This document shows positions 1 to 8,633 of a DNA stretch of 64,000 nucleotides, in pieces. The stretch is from Lampropedia aestuarii. Its GTDB lineage: Bacteria; Pseudomonadota; Gammaproteobacteria; Burkholderiales; Burkholderiaceae_C. The notes under the pieces are model-generated. The model was given only the letters and a program-made list of their open reading frames with translations, was not told where the DNA came from and did not search any database. The DNA is taken from the NCBI RefSeq assembly GCF_004803635.1, contig NZ_SSWX01000009.1:115657-179656 (forward strand), read 5' to 3'. The position numbers and the translations under genes are program-made. Position 1 is the first letter of the stretch; the number at the start of each line of letters is the position of its first letter.

Positions 1-308
1 AGGGCTTTGCGCAAGAAATCGGCCGATACCAGAGTGATGGCCCAGGCACCCAGCATCGAGCCGACAAACGCTGCGCCAATGGCTGGCAGCAAGGTGTGCC
101 AGCGAAAAGTCACACGCCGTGCGTACTTCCATGCCGAAAACGTCGTGCCCCAAATGGCGCCGGATTTGTTCGTGCCCAGCAGTGTCGCTGGCAGCGCATT
201 GGGATAGGCGGCAAACAGCACAGGCACCAGTACGAGGCCGCCCCCGCCGACAATGGCGTCGACAAAACCGGCAAACAGTGAAGCGAGAGAGACAATGATC
301 CATTCCAT
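1..308 (-). CDS. Sulfite exporter TauE/SafE family membrane protein (5' part, runs off the window)
   Basis: Reading the minus strand from the ATG at 308 gives about 102 residues beginning MEWIIVSLASLFAGF and still open at base 1, so only the N-terminal part of the gene is present. The first segment is hydrophobic and is followed by a glycine-rich stretch (DAIVGGGGLVLVPVL) and by LGTNKSGAIWGT, which is the usual N-terminal pattern of the TauE/SafE (COG0730) family of transmembrane anion or sulfur-compound exporters. Another hydrophobic segment (LLPAIGAAFVGSMLGAW) follows. The substrate cannot be told from this piece. The gene points away from the substrate-binding protein at 824, so the two do not form an operon. 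The family assignment is fairly secure; the function is inferred from the family only. Confidence 0.8.
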   Translation of the reverse strand, partial: MEWIIVSLASLFAGFVDAIVGGGGLVLVPVLFAAYPNALPATLLGTNKSGAIWGTTFSAWKYARRVTFRWHTLLPAIGAAFVGSMLGAWAITLVSADFLRKA

Positions 309-823
309 GGCGAGCGATTATCCTGTGGTTTTGCGCTTGCTGGGTCTGGCGCAATAGATGCATCACGCTGCCAATGGCTCATAGTAAGCGCTGAGAATCA
401 GCACCCAAGCGGCGCACAGTTTGGATGTTGATGCGTGTTGCACGCTTTAGCCAGCTGATCATCGCCAAATGGCTGCGAACGCCTGCACCATCGCAAGCCA
501 GGCAAGGCTGATGTGGCCGTGTGCGTGCAAAAGCCTTCAATTATGCGTATTTGCATATTAAATGTGCATTTTTACAAAAACGAGCAACCGATGCTGATCG
601 GCGAGCTTGGCGTTGTAAAAGCAGTTTTTGAAGCAAGTGGCCATAAAATCTATTTATTGCTGTTAATTTTCTTATTGGTTTTCTGCGTATTTGCAGACCT
701 ATAAATCTTATATAAGCAAATTTACCCAAAGATAATGCCGCCAATGCGCTGTGACAGTGGGCTCTGGGTCGTGCTTGCTGGCTGGCTGCAACTTTTAATG
801 CTGGATTGACTGCGAGGTGTGCG
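309..823. promoter_or_regulatory. Intergenic region with candidate promoter and a repeated dyad motif
   Basis: No convincing gene lies in these 515 bases between two divergent genes. The part from about 530 to 735 is much more AT-rich than its surroundings. The 12-mer TGCGTATTTGCA occurs twice, at 544-555 and 684-695, and each copy has dyad ends (TGC...GCA). The second copy sits between a possible -35 (TTGGTT, 675-680) and -10 (TATAAA, 700-705), with a long spacer of 19. This is the arrangement expected of a regulator site over the promoter of the downstream substrate-binding protein gene. The promoter elements are weak matches and the regulator is unknown. Confidence 0.4.
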
Positions 824-2161
824 ATGTCTATGAATTTACCCCGCCTGACTGGCGCGCGCGCGCTGGCTGCTGCGGTATGGATGGCTGTGCCAATGCTGGC
901 AGCGCAGGCACACAACGTGCAAGCGGCGCAGCCTGCAGCCACCGCGCCCAGTGGTGCGCCGATTCAATTGGCCTTGGTCGAAAGCCTGTCAGGTCCTTTT
1001 GCCAACACGGGCGAGGCCGTTTTTCGCAATCTGCTGTGGGCTACCGAACGCGTCAATGCACGCGGCGGTGTGCAGTTGCCGCCAGAGCACGGCGGCGCAA
1101 GGCCGCTGCAGATCGTGCGTTTTGACAGCAAGGGCCAGACCGAAGAAGCCTTGGCAGCCTTGCAAGCGGCCAAAGATGCTGGTGCACAATTTGTGTTGCA
1201 AGGCAATTCTTCTGCCACTGCCGAGGCGATCTTGAACGCTGTGGACAAAAACAACCGGCGCACGCCTGACAAGCCGATGGTGTTTTTGAATTACTCGGCA
1301 GTCGACCCGGCACTGACAAACGAAAAATGCAGCTTCTGGCATTTCCGTTTTGATGCCCATGCCGATATGCGCATGAATGCCTTGATGGAGGTTCTGCAGG
1401 CCGATACCGAGCTGAAGAAAGTCTACTTGTTTGGCCAGGACTACAGTTTTGGCCATGCGGTGCTGCGTGAGGCGCGACGCCAGCTGGAGCTGCGCCGCCC
1501 CGATATTGAAATTGTTGCTGAAGAATACCATCCGATTGGCCGCATCAAGGACTTTGCCCCGTACGGTGCGAAAATCAAGGCCAGCGGCGCGCAAGCAGTG
1601 ATCACCGGCAACTGGGGCAACGACCTGACGCTGTTTGTCAAAGCCGCCAACGAGGTTGGTTTTGCTGGCAACTTCTACACGTTCTATGGCAATGCATTGG
1701 GCGCGCCTGCCGCGATTGGCGATGCCGGTGTGGGCAAAGTGATTGCGGTGGCCGACTGGCTGCCCAATAACCCGACCGAAGGCAGTGCGGCTTTTTACAA
1801 GGCGTTCCGTGAGCGTTTCCCGCGCCCAGCCGATGATTATGTGCATATGCGCATGCAGCTGCTGATTGAGTCCTTGGCTGCGGCGATCGAGCAAGCTGGC
1901 AGCACCGATCCACAGGCGGTGGCCTTTGCACTGGAGGATGTTGCAGTCTCCTTGTACGGGCAACAAGGCGCAATGCGCGCAGCCGACCACCAGTTCCAGC
2001 AGTCTTTGTTGGTGGGACGCATGCAAAAATCAGGCAGCGCAAGCGTGCCATTCGATGTTGAAGGCTCAGGTTATGGTTTTGAGGTGATTCGCCATTTCAC
2101 GCCAGAGCAGGCGGCAATGCCATCAAGCTGTGAGATGCAGCGCCCAGCTGCCGCCTCCTGA
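824..2161 (+). CDS. Periplasmic ABC-type substrate-binding protein (branched-chain amino acid/amide type), orphan
   Basis: A 445-residue secreted protein of the LivK-like periplasmic-binding family (Peripla_BP_6, COG0683). A signal peptide covers roughly residues 1-35 (ALAAAVWMAVPMLAAQAHN), and the mature protein opens with the family pattern IQLALVESLSGPFANTGEAVF. The ATG at 824 is preferred to an upstream TTG at 806 because an AGG-containing ribosome site lies a few bases before it. No permease or ATPase gene is nearby, so the protein either works with a transporter encoded elsewhere or serves a sensor. It is clearly paralogous to the protein at 41618-42883: both share KCSxWHFRxDAHxDM and a C-terminal LPS-C or MPSSC cysteine, which could form a disulfide. 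The ligand cannot be predicted. Confidence 0.85.
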   Translation: MSMNLPRLTGARALAAAVWMAVPMLAAQAHNVQAAQPAATAPSGAPIQLALVESLSGPFANTGEAVFRNLLWATERVNARGGVQLPPEHGGARPLQIVRFDSKGQTEEALAALQAAKDAGAQFVLQGNSSATAEAILNAVDKNNRRTPDKPMVFLNYSAVDPALTNEKCSFWHFRFDAHADMRMNALMEVLQADTELKKVYLFGQDYSFGHAVLREARRQLELRRPDIEIVAEEYHPIGRIKDFAPYGAKIKASGAQAVITGNWGNDLTLFVKAANEVGFAGNFYTFYGNALGAPAAIGDAGVGKVIAVADWLPNNPTEGSAAFYKAFRERFPRPADDYVHMRMQLLIESLAAAIEQAGSTDPQAVAFALEDVAVSLYGQQGAMRAADHQFQQSLLVGRMQKSGSASVPFDVEGSGYGFEVIRHFTPEQAAMPSSCEMQRPAAAS

Positions 2162-2183
2162 GCCACGGCTTGTTGGTAGGCTG

Positions 2184-2218
2184 ACGGTGCAGCCGCGCGG
2201 GCGGGGGGGCTGCGCCGT
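2184..2218. terminator. Stem-loop between convergent genes
   Basis: ACGGTGCAGCC (2184-2194) pairs with GGCTGCGCCGT (2208-2218), an 11-bp stem with one G-T wobble and a 13-base G-rich loop. It lies between the ends of two convergent genes and touches the mltB stop codon. There is no clear run of T on either side, so a terminator role is plausible but unproven. Confidence 0.45.
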
Positions 2219-3474
2219 TATTCGTTGTTGGGCGTGCTCGCCTGCGGTGTTGGCGTAGGTGCTGCCGCTGCACTGGGCGCAGTGGCAGCAGGCGTAACCG
2301 GCAGTTGCAAGGCTTTGAGGCGCTGCTCCACTGCCTCACCCAGTTTTAAAACGGCCAGTGCATAGTAGCTCGATTGGTTGTAGCGCGTGACGGCATAAAA
2401 ATTCTCGGTGCCGATCACGTATTCGGGCGGGTTCTCACCGTTTTTCAGCTCAACCAGCGCCATTTGACCGTCGTACTGCTGCTTGGCTGGCAGCAGCGAC
2501 ACGCCCAGCGCGGTCAAGCCCACCATGTCAAAGCTGGGCAAAATATCGGGCGCCAGCAGCGTGCGCATTTGCTCTGGCGTGGTTTGCTGCAAGTCGACCT
2601 CAAAGTAGGCCGGTTGATTGGGGCGCCAGCCATGCGCACGCAGGTAATTGGCCACCGAGGCAATCGCATCGTCCGTGCTGCTGATCAAATTGACCGCACC
2701 GCTGCGGTTGTAGTCCTCGCCATACAAAGTCCAGTTCGATGGCATGAACTGGGGAATGCCCATGGCGCCAGCGAAGCTGCCAGTCACTGCTAGCGGATCC
2801 AGGCCATTGGTGTGGCACAGGCGCAAGAACTCCTCGAGTTCTTTGCGAAAGTACGCGGCCCGTTCGGTGGCTCTGGGGTGCTCGGTCGGGTAATCAAACG
2901 CCAGTGTGGCCAGCGCATCCAAGACCCGGATATTGCCCATATTCTGGCCATACGAGGTCTCAATGCCGATGATGCCGACAATCACACTGGCTGGCACGCC
3001 CCACTGGGCCTCTACATCGGCCAGGGTGGCCCGGTTACGGCGCCAGAATTGCACGCCCGACTCAATCCTTGCAGCACTGACGAGGCGGGCCTGGTAGGCC
3101 TGCCAGTCGCGCACCGTGGAGGTTGTCCCAGGCGCAGGCGTCATCAAACGTTTGACCCGCTTGTTGTACTGCGCCTGCCCCAACACTTGCATGGCCCAAG
3201 CGGTGGGAATTTCGGGGTCGGCGGCAAAGGTGCCTGCAAACTCGCGCACTTGTTGGGACCAATTGGCCAGACTGGCCGCGGTGGTTGCTGCTGTCGAGGC
3301 CGCGGCTGGGCTGCTTTGCGCTTGCGCATACGTTGGCAGCAGCGCACTGGCGGCGATCATCGCGCAGCTGACCAAGGCACGCCCGAACGCCCTGCGCTGG
3401 GGTCCAGCAGACATCAGCAGGGTGGAATTCAAGGAGTGCGGCACAGGTTTAGTCAGCTGTAAGCGAGTGATCAT
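2218..3474 (-). CDS. mltB: Lytic murein transglycosylase B
   Basis: A 418-residue peptidoglycan lytic transglycosylase of the MltB family (SLT_2), which cleaves the MurNAc-GlcNAc bond to give 1,6-anhydromuropeptides in the periplasm. The catalytic glutamate is E172 in IIGIETSYGQNMG, followed by the family patterns FAGAMGIPQFMPSNW and GAVNLISSTDDAIASVANYL. A signal-peptide-like segment at about residues 31-53 (ALVSCAMIAASALLPTYAQAQ) follows a long basic N-terminus; a downstream ATG (MSAGPQRR) would give a more usual signal peptide. The upstream start is kept because its ATG overlaps the tgpA stop (ATGA at 3471-3474), which suggests translational coupling. No lipobox cysteine is seen, so this is probably the soluble form. 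The C-terminus is low-complexity Ala/Pro/Thr. Confidence 0.9.
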   Translation of the reverse strand: MITRLQLTKPVPHSLNSTLLMSAGPQRRAFGRALVSCAMIAASALLPTYAQAQSSPAAASTAATTAASLANWSQQVREFAGTFAADPEIPTAWAMQVLGQAQYNKRVKRLMTPAPGTTSTVRDWQAYQARLVSAARIESGVQFWRRNRATLADVEAQWGVPASVIVGIIGIETSYGQNMGNIRVLDALATLAFDYPTEHPRATERAAYFRKELEEFLRLCHTNGLDPLAVTGSFAGAMGIPQFMPSNWTLYGEDYNRSGAVNLISSTDDAIASVANYLRAHGWRPNQPAYFEVDLQQTTPEQMRTLLAPDILPSFDMVGLTALGVSLLPAKQQYDGQMALVELKNGENPPEYVIGTENFYAVTRYNQSSYYALAVLKLGEAVEQRLKALQLPVTPAATAPSAAAAPTPTPQASTPNNE

Positions 3475-5543
3475 GTCTGGGGCTTAGAGGGCCAGCTCAG
3501 GCGTCGCCAGCGGCGCTTGAGCTCGGGCAGTGTCTCAGGAGAGTGGCGTGCATAACGGAGTGCATCCATCGCGAGCAACCATTGTGATACATCGGCAGCC
3601 GCATGCGGACCAAAAAACCCTTCTGCCGCTTGCGCCATGCGCGCTGGCGGTGTGTGGGCCGGCAGTTGCAAGCCTTGTTGCTGCAAACGCGTCTGGGTCA
3701 AAGTCAAGAGCTGCGCCCATGGATCGCGTGCCTGGCGCCGCCAGTACGGCCACACCAAATACAGCAAGCCGGTGGCGAGCACCAGGACCACGCTCAGCGT
3801 AGCCAATTGCAGCCAGTTCAGGCGCTGCAAGCCCAGGCTCTCCAATAGCGACTGCTGGCTGCGCTGGTCGTAGTTCAGCACCCATTGGGTCCAGCGGTAG
3901 TCCATGGCGTCTTGGATGGCTTGCAAACGCGTGAGCCAGGGCATGTCATTGCCCCAGGCTGCGGCGCGTGCGTCGCTGCCGCTGCTCTGCAAGGCTGCGG
4001 TTTGTGTCAGATTGATGCGCTGGGGCGCAATCGCCCCGGTGGGATCAATGCGCACCCAGCCTTCGCGCGGCAGCCACACTTCTACCCAGGCATGGGCATC
4101 GGATTGGCGCACAATCAAGACCCCGTCGACTGGGTTGATTTCTCCACCTTGGTAGCCAGTGACAATGCGCGCTGGAATACCAGCGGCACGCATCAGCACC
4201 GCATAGGCCGAGGCGATATGCTCGCAAAAACCGCTGCGGTGCACAAACCAGAAATCATCGGCAGTGTCTTCGCTGTAGAGCGGCGGCTGCAAGGTATAGC
4301 TGTAGTTGTCTTGGCGCAGCAATTGCAGCACATGCTCGACCAGTGCCCGATCTCGTTGCGATGCAGGGATTTGGGCATCTGCCTCGATGTTGGCGCGCAA
4401 TTGTGCTGCCCATGTGCGGGTGCGCGGATTGTCGCTTTCTGGCAGCTGCAGGTAAGGCGCTAATTCTTGGGCTTGTGCTGCTTGTGCGTATTGCCCCTGT
4501 AGATAGCTCGTTGTCTGGTAGCGTTTGGCGCTGTTGAGGGGGCGGTAGCTATTCCATACCAGCTCTTGGTTGAGCATACTGGTGGCAGGCATGTCGGCGG
4601 CCCGTTCGGGGGCAGTGGGCATCCAGTCAAGCGGCAGCAGCCAACGCTGGCCGTGCGCCTCCACGACAGATTCATAGCGCACGGGCTGGCCTTGTGGCAC
4701 AAATGGGTTGCTATAGCTGCCAGCGGGCGCCTTGGCATTCACTGGGCCTGTATTAAGCGCCTGCCAACTGCGGCCCTGGATACGCGAGAGCACTGGCCCG
4801 CGAAAATACATTTGGGACTGCTCAGGCACAGGCGAGTCCTCGTCAAAGCGCACACGCAGTGCGATGGCGCGGCTTTGCGCCAGATCGGCTATCGTGCCGA
4901 CCTCCATCGCGCCCGACAAGCCTGTACGGCCTTGCGTGGGCGCATTGGGCACACCCCAGAGCGGCGCAAAGCGTGGAAACACCAGGTACAAGGTGGCAAT
5001 CAAGGGCAGGCCAATGCCCAGTAGCAGCAGGGCGGACTTTGCCGACTCCCAAAGCGGCGGCCTACCGACCGGCTTATGGGCATTGACCAAGGCGGTCAGC
5101 AAACCGCAGAACACCACCACCATCAGCAGCGCAACAAGCATGCTTTGGGCGAATAAGAAGGTGGTGACAATGCAGAAAAAACCCAGGAAAAACAGCACGA
5201 ATGAATCACGCCTGGCCTGCATCTCCAGGGTTTTGAGTACCAATAGCAGCAGCAGCATGGTCAGCGCAGCGCCAGAAATGGAGGCATTCGCAACCAGCTC
5301 GAAAGCGACTCCAGCGGCAGACAGCAGCAGCAAAACCACCAGTTGCCAGCGTTTGGGCAAGGCTTTGCTGCGCACAGTGAGGCTGATGCGCCAGCCCAGC
5401 AACAGCAGGGCAAAAATGGCTGTCCAAATGGGCAAGACACGGCTCATCTGCATGACCAGAATGGTCAAGACCGCCAGCAGGAATAAATCGTCGCGCGCTT
5501 GGCGTGAGAGCCGTTGGTGCCAAGGCAAGGTGGCTGTGGACAT
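3471..5543 (-). CDS. tgpA: TgpA-like membrane transglutaminase
   Basis: A 690-residue membrane protein. About six hydrophobic segments in the first 200 residues are followed by a periplasmic transglutaminase-like domain and a further membrane segment near the C-terminus (LATLSVVLVLATGLLYLVW). The papain-like triad is visible: Cys440 in SGFCEHIASAY, His484 in QSDAHAWVEVW and Asp500 in RIDPTGA. TgpA of Pseudomonas aeruginosa has this architecture and is important for viability, with a proposed cell-wall role. The start at 5543 is preferred to an ATG at 5579 because it follows a GAAAG-type ribosome site and leaves an 8-base gap after the DUF58 stop instead of an overlap. The gene is third in a moxR, DUF58, tgpA, mltB series and overlaps mltB by ATGA. 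Confidence 0.9.
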   Translation of the reverse strand: MSTATLPWHQRLSRQARDDLFLLAVLTILVMQMSRVLPIWTAIFALLLLGWRISLTVRSKALPKRWQLVVLLLLSAAGVAFELVANASISGAALTMLLLLLVLKTLEMQARRDSFVLFFLGFFCIVTTFLFAQSMLVALLMVVVFCGLLTALVNAHKPVGRPPLWESAKSALLLLGIGLPLIATLYLVFPRFAPLWGVPNAPTQGRTGLSGAMEVGTIADLAQSRAIALRVRFDEDSPVPEQSQMYFRGPVLSRIQGRSWQALNTGPVNAKAPAGSYSNPFVPQGQPVRYESVVEAHGQRWLLPLDWMPTAPERAADMPATSMLNQELVWNSYRPLNSAKRYQTTSYLQGQYAQAAQAQELAPYLQLPESDNPRTRTWAAQLRANIEADAQIPASQRDRALVEHVLQLLRQDNYSYTLQPPLYSEDTADDFWFVHRSGFCEHIASAYAVLMRAAGIPARIVTGYQGGEINPVDGVLIVRQSDAHAWVEVWLPREGWVRIDPTGAIAPQRINLTQTAALQSSGSDARAAAWGNDMPWLTRLQAIQDAMDYRWTQWVLNYDQRSQQSLLESLGLQRLNWLQLATLSVVLVLATGLLYLVWPYWRRQARDPWAQLLTLTQTRLQQQGLQLPAHTPPARMAQAAEGFFGPHAAADVSQWLLAMDALRYARHSPETLPELKRRWRRLSWPSKPQT

Positions 5544-5551
5544 GCGTTCTT

Positions 5552-6559
5552 TCAACTCAGGGCCAATGCTTTGAGGCATTGGTGTTGATGGGCCGGCCCT
5601 TGCGCGGGCTCAATGCTCAGATGGGGCAGGCGCAGGCCATAGCTGAGGCCTTGGGCCTCGGCACTCAGAACCCAGGCGCATAGGCGCGAGAGCACCGCCT
5701 CGGGTTGTTGCAAGCCGGTGGCCGCATGGTCCAACCACAGCTCGGTGGTGTTTTGCTGGGTTTGGTCGCGGCGCACCCAGTCGCCTGAGCCGGTCACCAT
5801 GGCTGTGGCGGTTTTCTTCCACAGAATCGATTTGATCGGGTCGCCCCTCTGGTAGCTGCGAAAGCCTTCCATCTCAAACGAGGGTGAACGCGAAGAAGCC
5901 AGGCCCGCCTCGCCTGCCAGCCCGCTTTGCGCAATCGCAGGGGCATTGGGCTCAGGCGTTGGATACACCAGCAGCTTGATGGCCGGTCGCCACAGCGACC
6001 AGACGCGAAAAGCCCCAATCGGGTAACGCGTCTCGATGGCAATGGTTGGGCCATCGTGCCAGCCGCGCGTGGGCATAAACAGCATCAATGCGGTGGATGC
6101 CACTTGTGCCTGCGGCACATTGACCACCACTTCTGCCGTGCCAGCGGCCGCGCCTTGCGCGGCCAGACCAATCGCGTAGCGCGAGCGCTTGCCCGGATGC
6201 TGAAGGTGTACCGGCAAGGCGGCGGCGGTGCCGGCAAATACGGGGGCAGGCTCATGCGTGCGCAATTCCAAGCCGCGCAAATTGCCGTGCGCCACCAGGA
6301 TGCTGATAAAGGTCACGCCAGCGAGCATGAAGCAAAACAAAAAACCCAGGTTGATTTGGTAGTTGATCGCGGCAACCAGCAGCAGCAAGGCCGTCAGGCC
6401 CAGCATCCAGCCGGCACGGCTGGGCAGCACATAAAGATTGCGCTGCGACAGCACCCAGTGGTTGCTGCGCGGCAGGCGCTGCTGCATCCACCGCTCAAAG
6501 CGACGGCGCAGCGGCGTCAAAGGGGAAAAGGCCGGTAATAAACGGCGTGGACTGGACAT
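5552..6559 (-). CDS. DUF58 domain-containing membrane protein
   Basis: A 335-residue protein of the DUF58 family (COG1721), regularly encoded between a MoxR ATPase and a TgpA-like transglutaminase, as here. Two adjacent hydrophobic segments (AGWMLGLTALLLLVAAINYQ and LGFLFCFMLAGVTFISILV) anchor the N-terminus. The DUF58 signature appears as FEMEGFRSYQRGDPIKSILW, an F/Y...GD...I.W motif, in the soluble part. Proteins of this family are thought to be client or partner proteins of MoxR-type chaperone ATPases and have a vWA-like fold, but no biochemical activity is established. The moxR stop is 14 bases upstream, so the genes are probably co-transcribed. Confidence 0.88.
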   Translation of the reverse strand: MSSPRRLLPAFSPLTPLRRRFERWMQQRLPRSNHWVLSQRNLYVLPSRAGWMLGLTALLLLVAAINYQINLGFLFCFMLAGVTFISILVAHGNLRGLELRTHEPAPVFAGTAAALPVHLQHPGKRSRYAIGLAAQGAAAGTAEVVVNVPQAQVASTALMLFMPTRGWHDGPTIAIETRYPIGAFRVWSLWRPAIKLLVYPTPEPNAPAIAQSGLAGEAGLASSRSPSFEMEGFRSYQRGDPIKSILWKKTATAMVTGSGDWVRRDQTQQNTTELWLDHAATGLQQPEAVLSRLCAWVLSAEAQGLSYGLRLPHLSIEPAQGPAHQHQCLKALALS

Positions 6560-6573
6560 AGGCAGCAGCCGTT

Positions 6574-7494
6574 TTAACGCAGGGGCGTGGCATGGACCAT
6601 AGCGCGCACTTGCGCCGCGGCATTGAGGCCTGACTGCGCCAACGGCACCAAGCGGTGGGCAATGGTTTGCTCAATCGTGTCTTGCACGTCTTCGGGCGAG
6701 ACGTGCTTGCGCCCCAGAATGAACGCGCGGGCCTTGGCCGTGCGCACGACGGCAATCGCTGCGCGCGGGCTCAGGCCTTGTACAAACCACTGGCCTGAGC
6801 GGCTGGCATCGACCAGATCCAGCACATAGTCGAGCAAGGCGGTTGAGGTGTGCACTTGCAACACCTCCTGCTGCAGCGCTTGTACCTGTTGCGCGCTCAT
6901 TACCGCTTGCAGTTGCTGCAGATGCTGGCGGTGGCCATTGACGCTCAGCAGCAGGCGCTCGGCTTCGCGGTCGGGGTAGCCCAGCGAGACGCGCATCAAA
7001 AAACGGTCGAGCTGCGACTCGGGCAGTGGATAAGTGCCCAATTGTTCGCGTGGGTTTTGCGTGGCAATCACAAAGAAGGGTTGTGGCAGTGGGCGCGTTG
7101 CGCCTTCGGCCGAGACTTGCTGCTCTTCCATCGCCTCGAGCAAGGCGCTTTGTGATTTGGGGCTAGCGCGGTTGATTTCATCGGCCAGCAGGATTTGCGA
7201 AAAAATCGGCCCTGGGTGGAACACAAAGCTTTCCTGGCTGCGCTCATACACCGATACCCCAGTCAAATCACTGGGCATTAAATCGGCGGTGAATTGCACG
7301 CGCGCAAATTGCAAGCCAAAGGTGTATGCCAGGCCATGGGCCAGCGTGGTTTTGCCCACGCCGGGCACGTCTTCCAGCAGCAAATGCCCCCCGGCGAGCA
7401 AGCAGGTCACGCAGTCCAGCACCTGGGCATTTTTGCCAACGATCAAGGCATTGAGTTGTGAGAGTACAGAGTCGATTTGGGGGTTGATAGTCAT
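6574..7494 (-). CDS. MoxR-family AAA+ ATPase
   Basis: A 306-residue MoxR-class AAA+ ATPase (AAA_3). Walker A is GVGKTT at residues 45-50, Walker B is ILLADEINRA with D105 and E106, followed by the SALLEAMEEQQVS segment and sensor motif IATQNPREQLGTYPLPESQLDRFL typical of MoxR proteins. These ATPases act as chaperones that assemble or activate partner proteins, usually the vWA/DUF58 protein next door. The gene is the first of the four-gene minus-strand cluster and faces the deacetylase gene across a 136-base divergent gap. No strong Shine-Dalgarno is visible before the ATG. Family assignment is secure; the target is inferred from the neighbourhood. Confidence 0.92.
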   Translation of the reverse strand: MTINPQIDSVLSQLNALIVGKNAQVLDCVTCLLAGGHLLLEDVPGVGKTTLAHGLAYTFGLQFARVQFTADLMPSDLTGVSVYERSQESFVFHPGPIFSQILLADEINRASPKSQSALLEAMEEQQVSAEGATRPLPQPFFVIATQNPREQLGTYPLPESQLDRFLMRVSLGYPDREAERLLLSVNGHRQHLQQLQAVMSAQQVQALQQEVLQVHTSTALLDYVLDLVDASRSGQWFVQGLSPRAAIAVVRTAKARAFILGRKHVSPEDVQDTIEQTIAHRLVPLAQSGLNAAAQVRAMVHATPLR

Positions 7495-7630
7495 TTTGAC
7501 GTTACAGTAATCATCACGTGTGAACGAGAGTGATGACAGGCTAAGTGAGGCACTTCACAGCACTGCGCGCCCTTAATGTAAGGGTTTGTGTGAATTGCCA
7601 TAAGAAACTGGATTCTAAAGAGACAAGCCC

Positions 7631-8584
7631 ATGACCACTGGATACATTACCCATCGCGATTGCTGGTTACATGATATGGGTGCCGCACACCCAGAGTGTG
7701 CGGCGCGCCTGGATGCGATTGAAGACCGCCTGTTGATGACAGGTGTGATGGATACACTGCGCCGCCTGGATGCGCCCAAGGCCTCGGTCTACGACCTGGA
7801 GCTGGCCCATTCTAGGCTGCATGTGGCAGCCATGCGTGGTCTGGACCATATGATGCAAGACGAGTTGCAGGCCGGCGGCGATGGTTGTTCACAAATTGAC
7901 ACCGATACCGTGCTGTGCCCGCATACTTGGAATGCGGCCCTGCGCGCTGCTGGTGCGGTGCTGCTGGCGACTGACCAGGTGATGTCGGGGGCGCTTGACA
8001 ATGCCTTTTGTGCGGTACGCCCGCCTGGCCACCATGCCGAGCGAGACAAGGCGATGGGCTTTTGCTTTTTCAACAATGTCGCCATTGGCGCCAAGTACGC
8101 ACTCAACCGCTACCAGCTCAAACGCGTGGCGGTGGTGGATTTTGATGTCCACCATGGCAACGGCACAGAAGACATCTTGGCGAGCGAGCCAAGGGCCTTG
8201 ATGGTCAGTTTCTTCCAGTCGCCGTTCTACCCCAATAGCGGCGAGGTGGCCAAGGGCGAGAACATGGTCAATATTCCGGTGCCGGCCTACACCAAGGGCA
8301 TGGACATTCGCGAGTTGATTGACATGCTGTGGCTGCCCAGGCTCGAAGCCTTCAAGCCCGAGATGATTTTCATCAGCGCTGGCTTTGATGCCCACCGCGA
8401 TGACGATATGGGCCAGCTGATGCTCAATGAGAGCGATTACACCTGGATCACGCGGATGGTGATGGAAGTCGCCAGGCGCCACTCCAATGGCCGCGTGGTC
8501 TCCAGTTTGGAGGGCGGCTACGTGCCCGCTGCGCTGGCGCGCAGTGTCGAGGCGCATGTGCGCGTGTTGTCCGGCTTGGACTAA
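7631..8584 (+). CDS. Histone deacetylase family protein (zinc amidohydrolase)
   Basis: A 317-residue member of the bacterial histone deacetylase/acetylpolyamine amidohydrolase family. Zinc ligands are visible as Asp172 and His174 in DFDVHHGNGT and Asp253 in SAGFDAHRDDD. The paired histidines H134-H135 stand in RPPGHHAERDKAMGFC, and a catalytic tyrosine is in LEGGYVP (Y297). Such enzymes deacetylate acetylated amines, either polyamines or lysines in proteins; the substrate here is not known. AAAGAGA lies shortly before the ATG. The crotonase gene follows 49 bases later in the same direction, and the pair is common in Comamonadaceae-like genomes (from memory), which suggests co-transcription. 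Confidence 0.92.
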   Translation: MTTGYITHRDCWLHDMGAAHPECAARLDAIEDRLLMTGVMDTLRRLDAPKASVYDLELAHSRLHVAAMRGLDHMMQDELQAGGDGCSQIDTDTVLCPHTWNAALRAAGAVLLATDQVMSGALDNAFCAVRPPGHHAERDKAMGFCFFNNVAIGAKYALNRYQLKRVAVVDFDVHHGNGTEDILASEPRALMVSFFQSPFYPNSGEVAKGENMVNIPVPAYTKGMDIRELIDMLWLPRLEAFKPEMIFISAGFDAHRDDDMGQLMLNESDYTWITRMVMEVARRHSNGRVVSSLEGGYVPAALARSVEAHVRVLSGLD

Positions 8585-8633
8585 TGGCGAAGGCGGCTGA
8601 TCAGCAGCCCTGTTTTTAAAAGAAAGCAATGCA

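Noticed and set aside
513..704. Short plus-strand open frame in the AT-rich gap
   Set aside because: It covers the candidate promoter and repeated 12-mers and has no ribosome site; the hydrophobic C-terminus comes from T-rich DNA.
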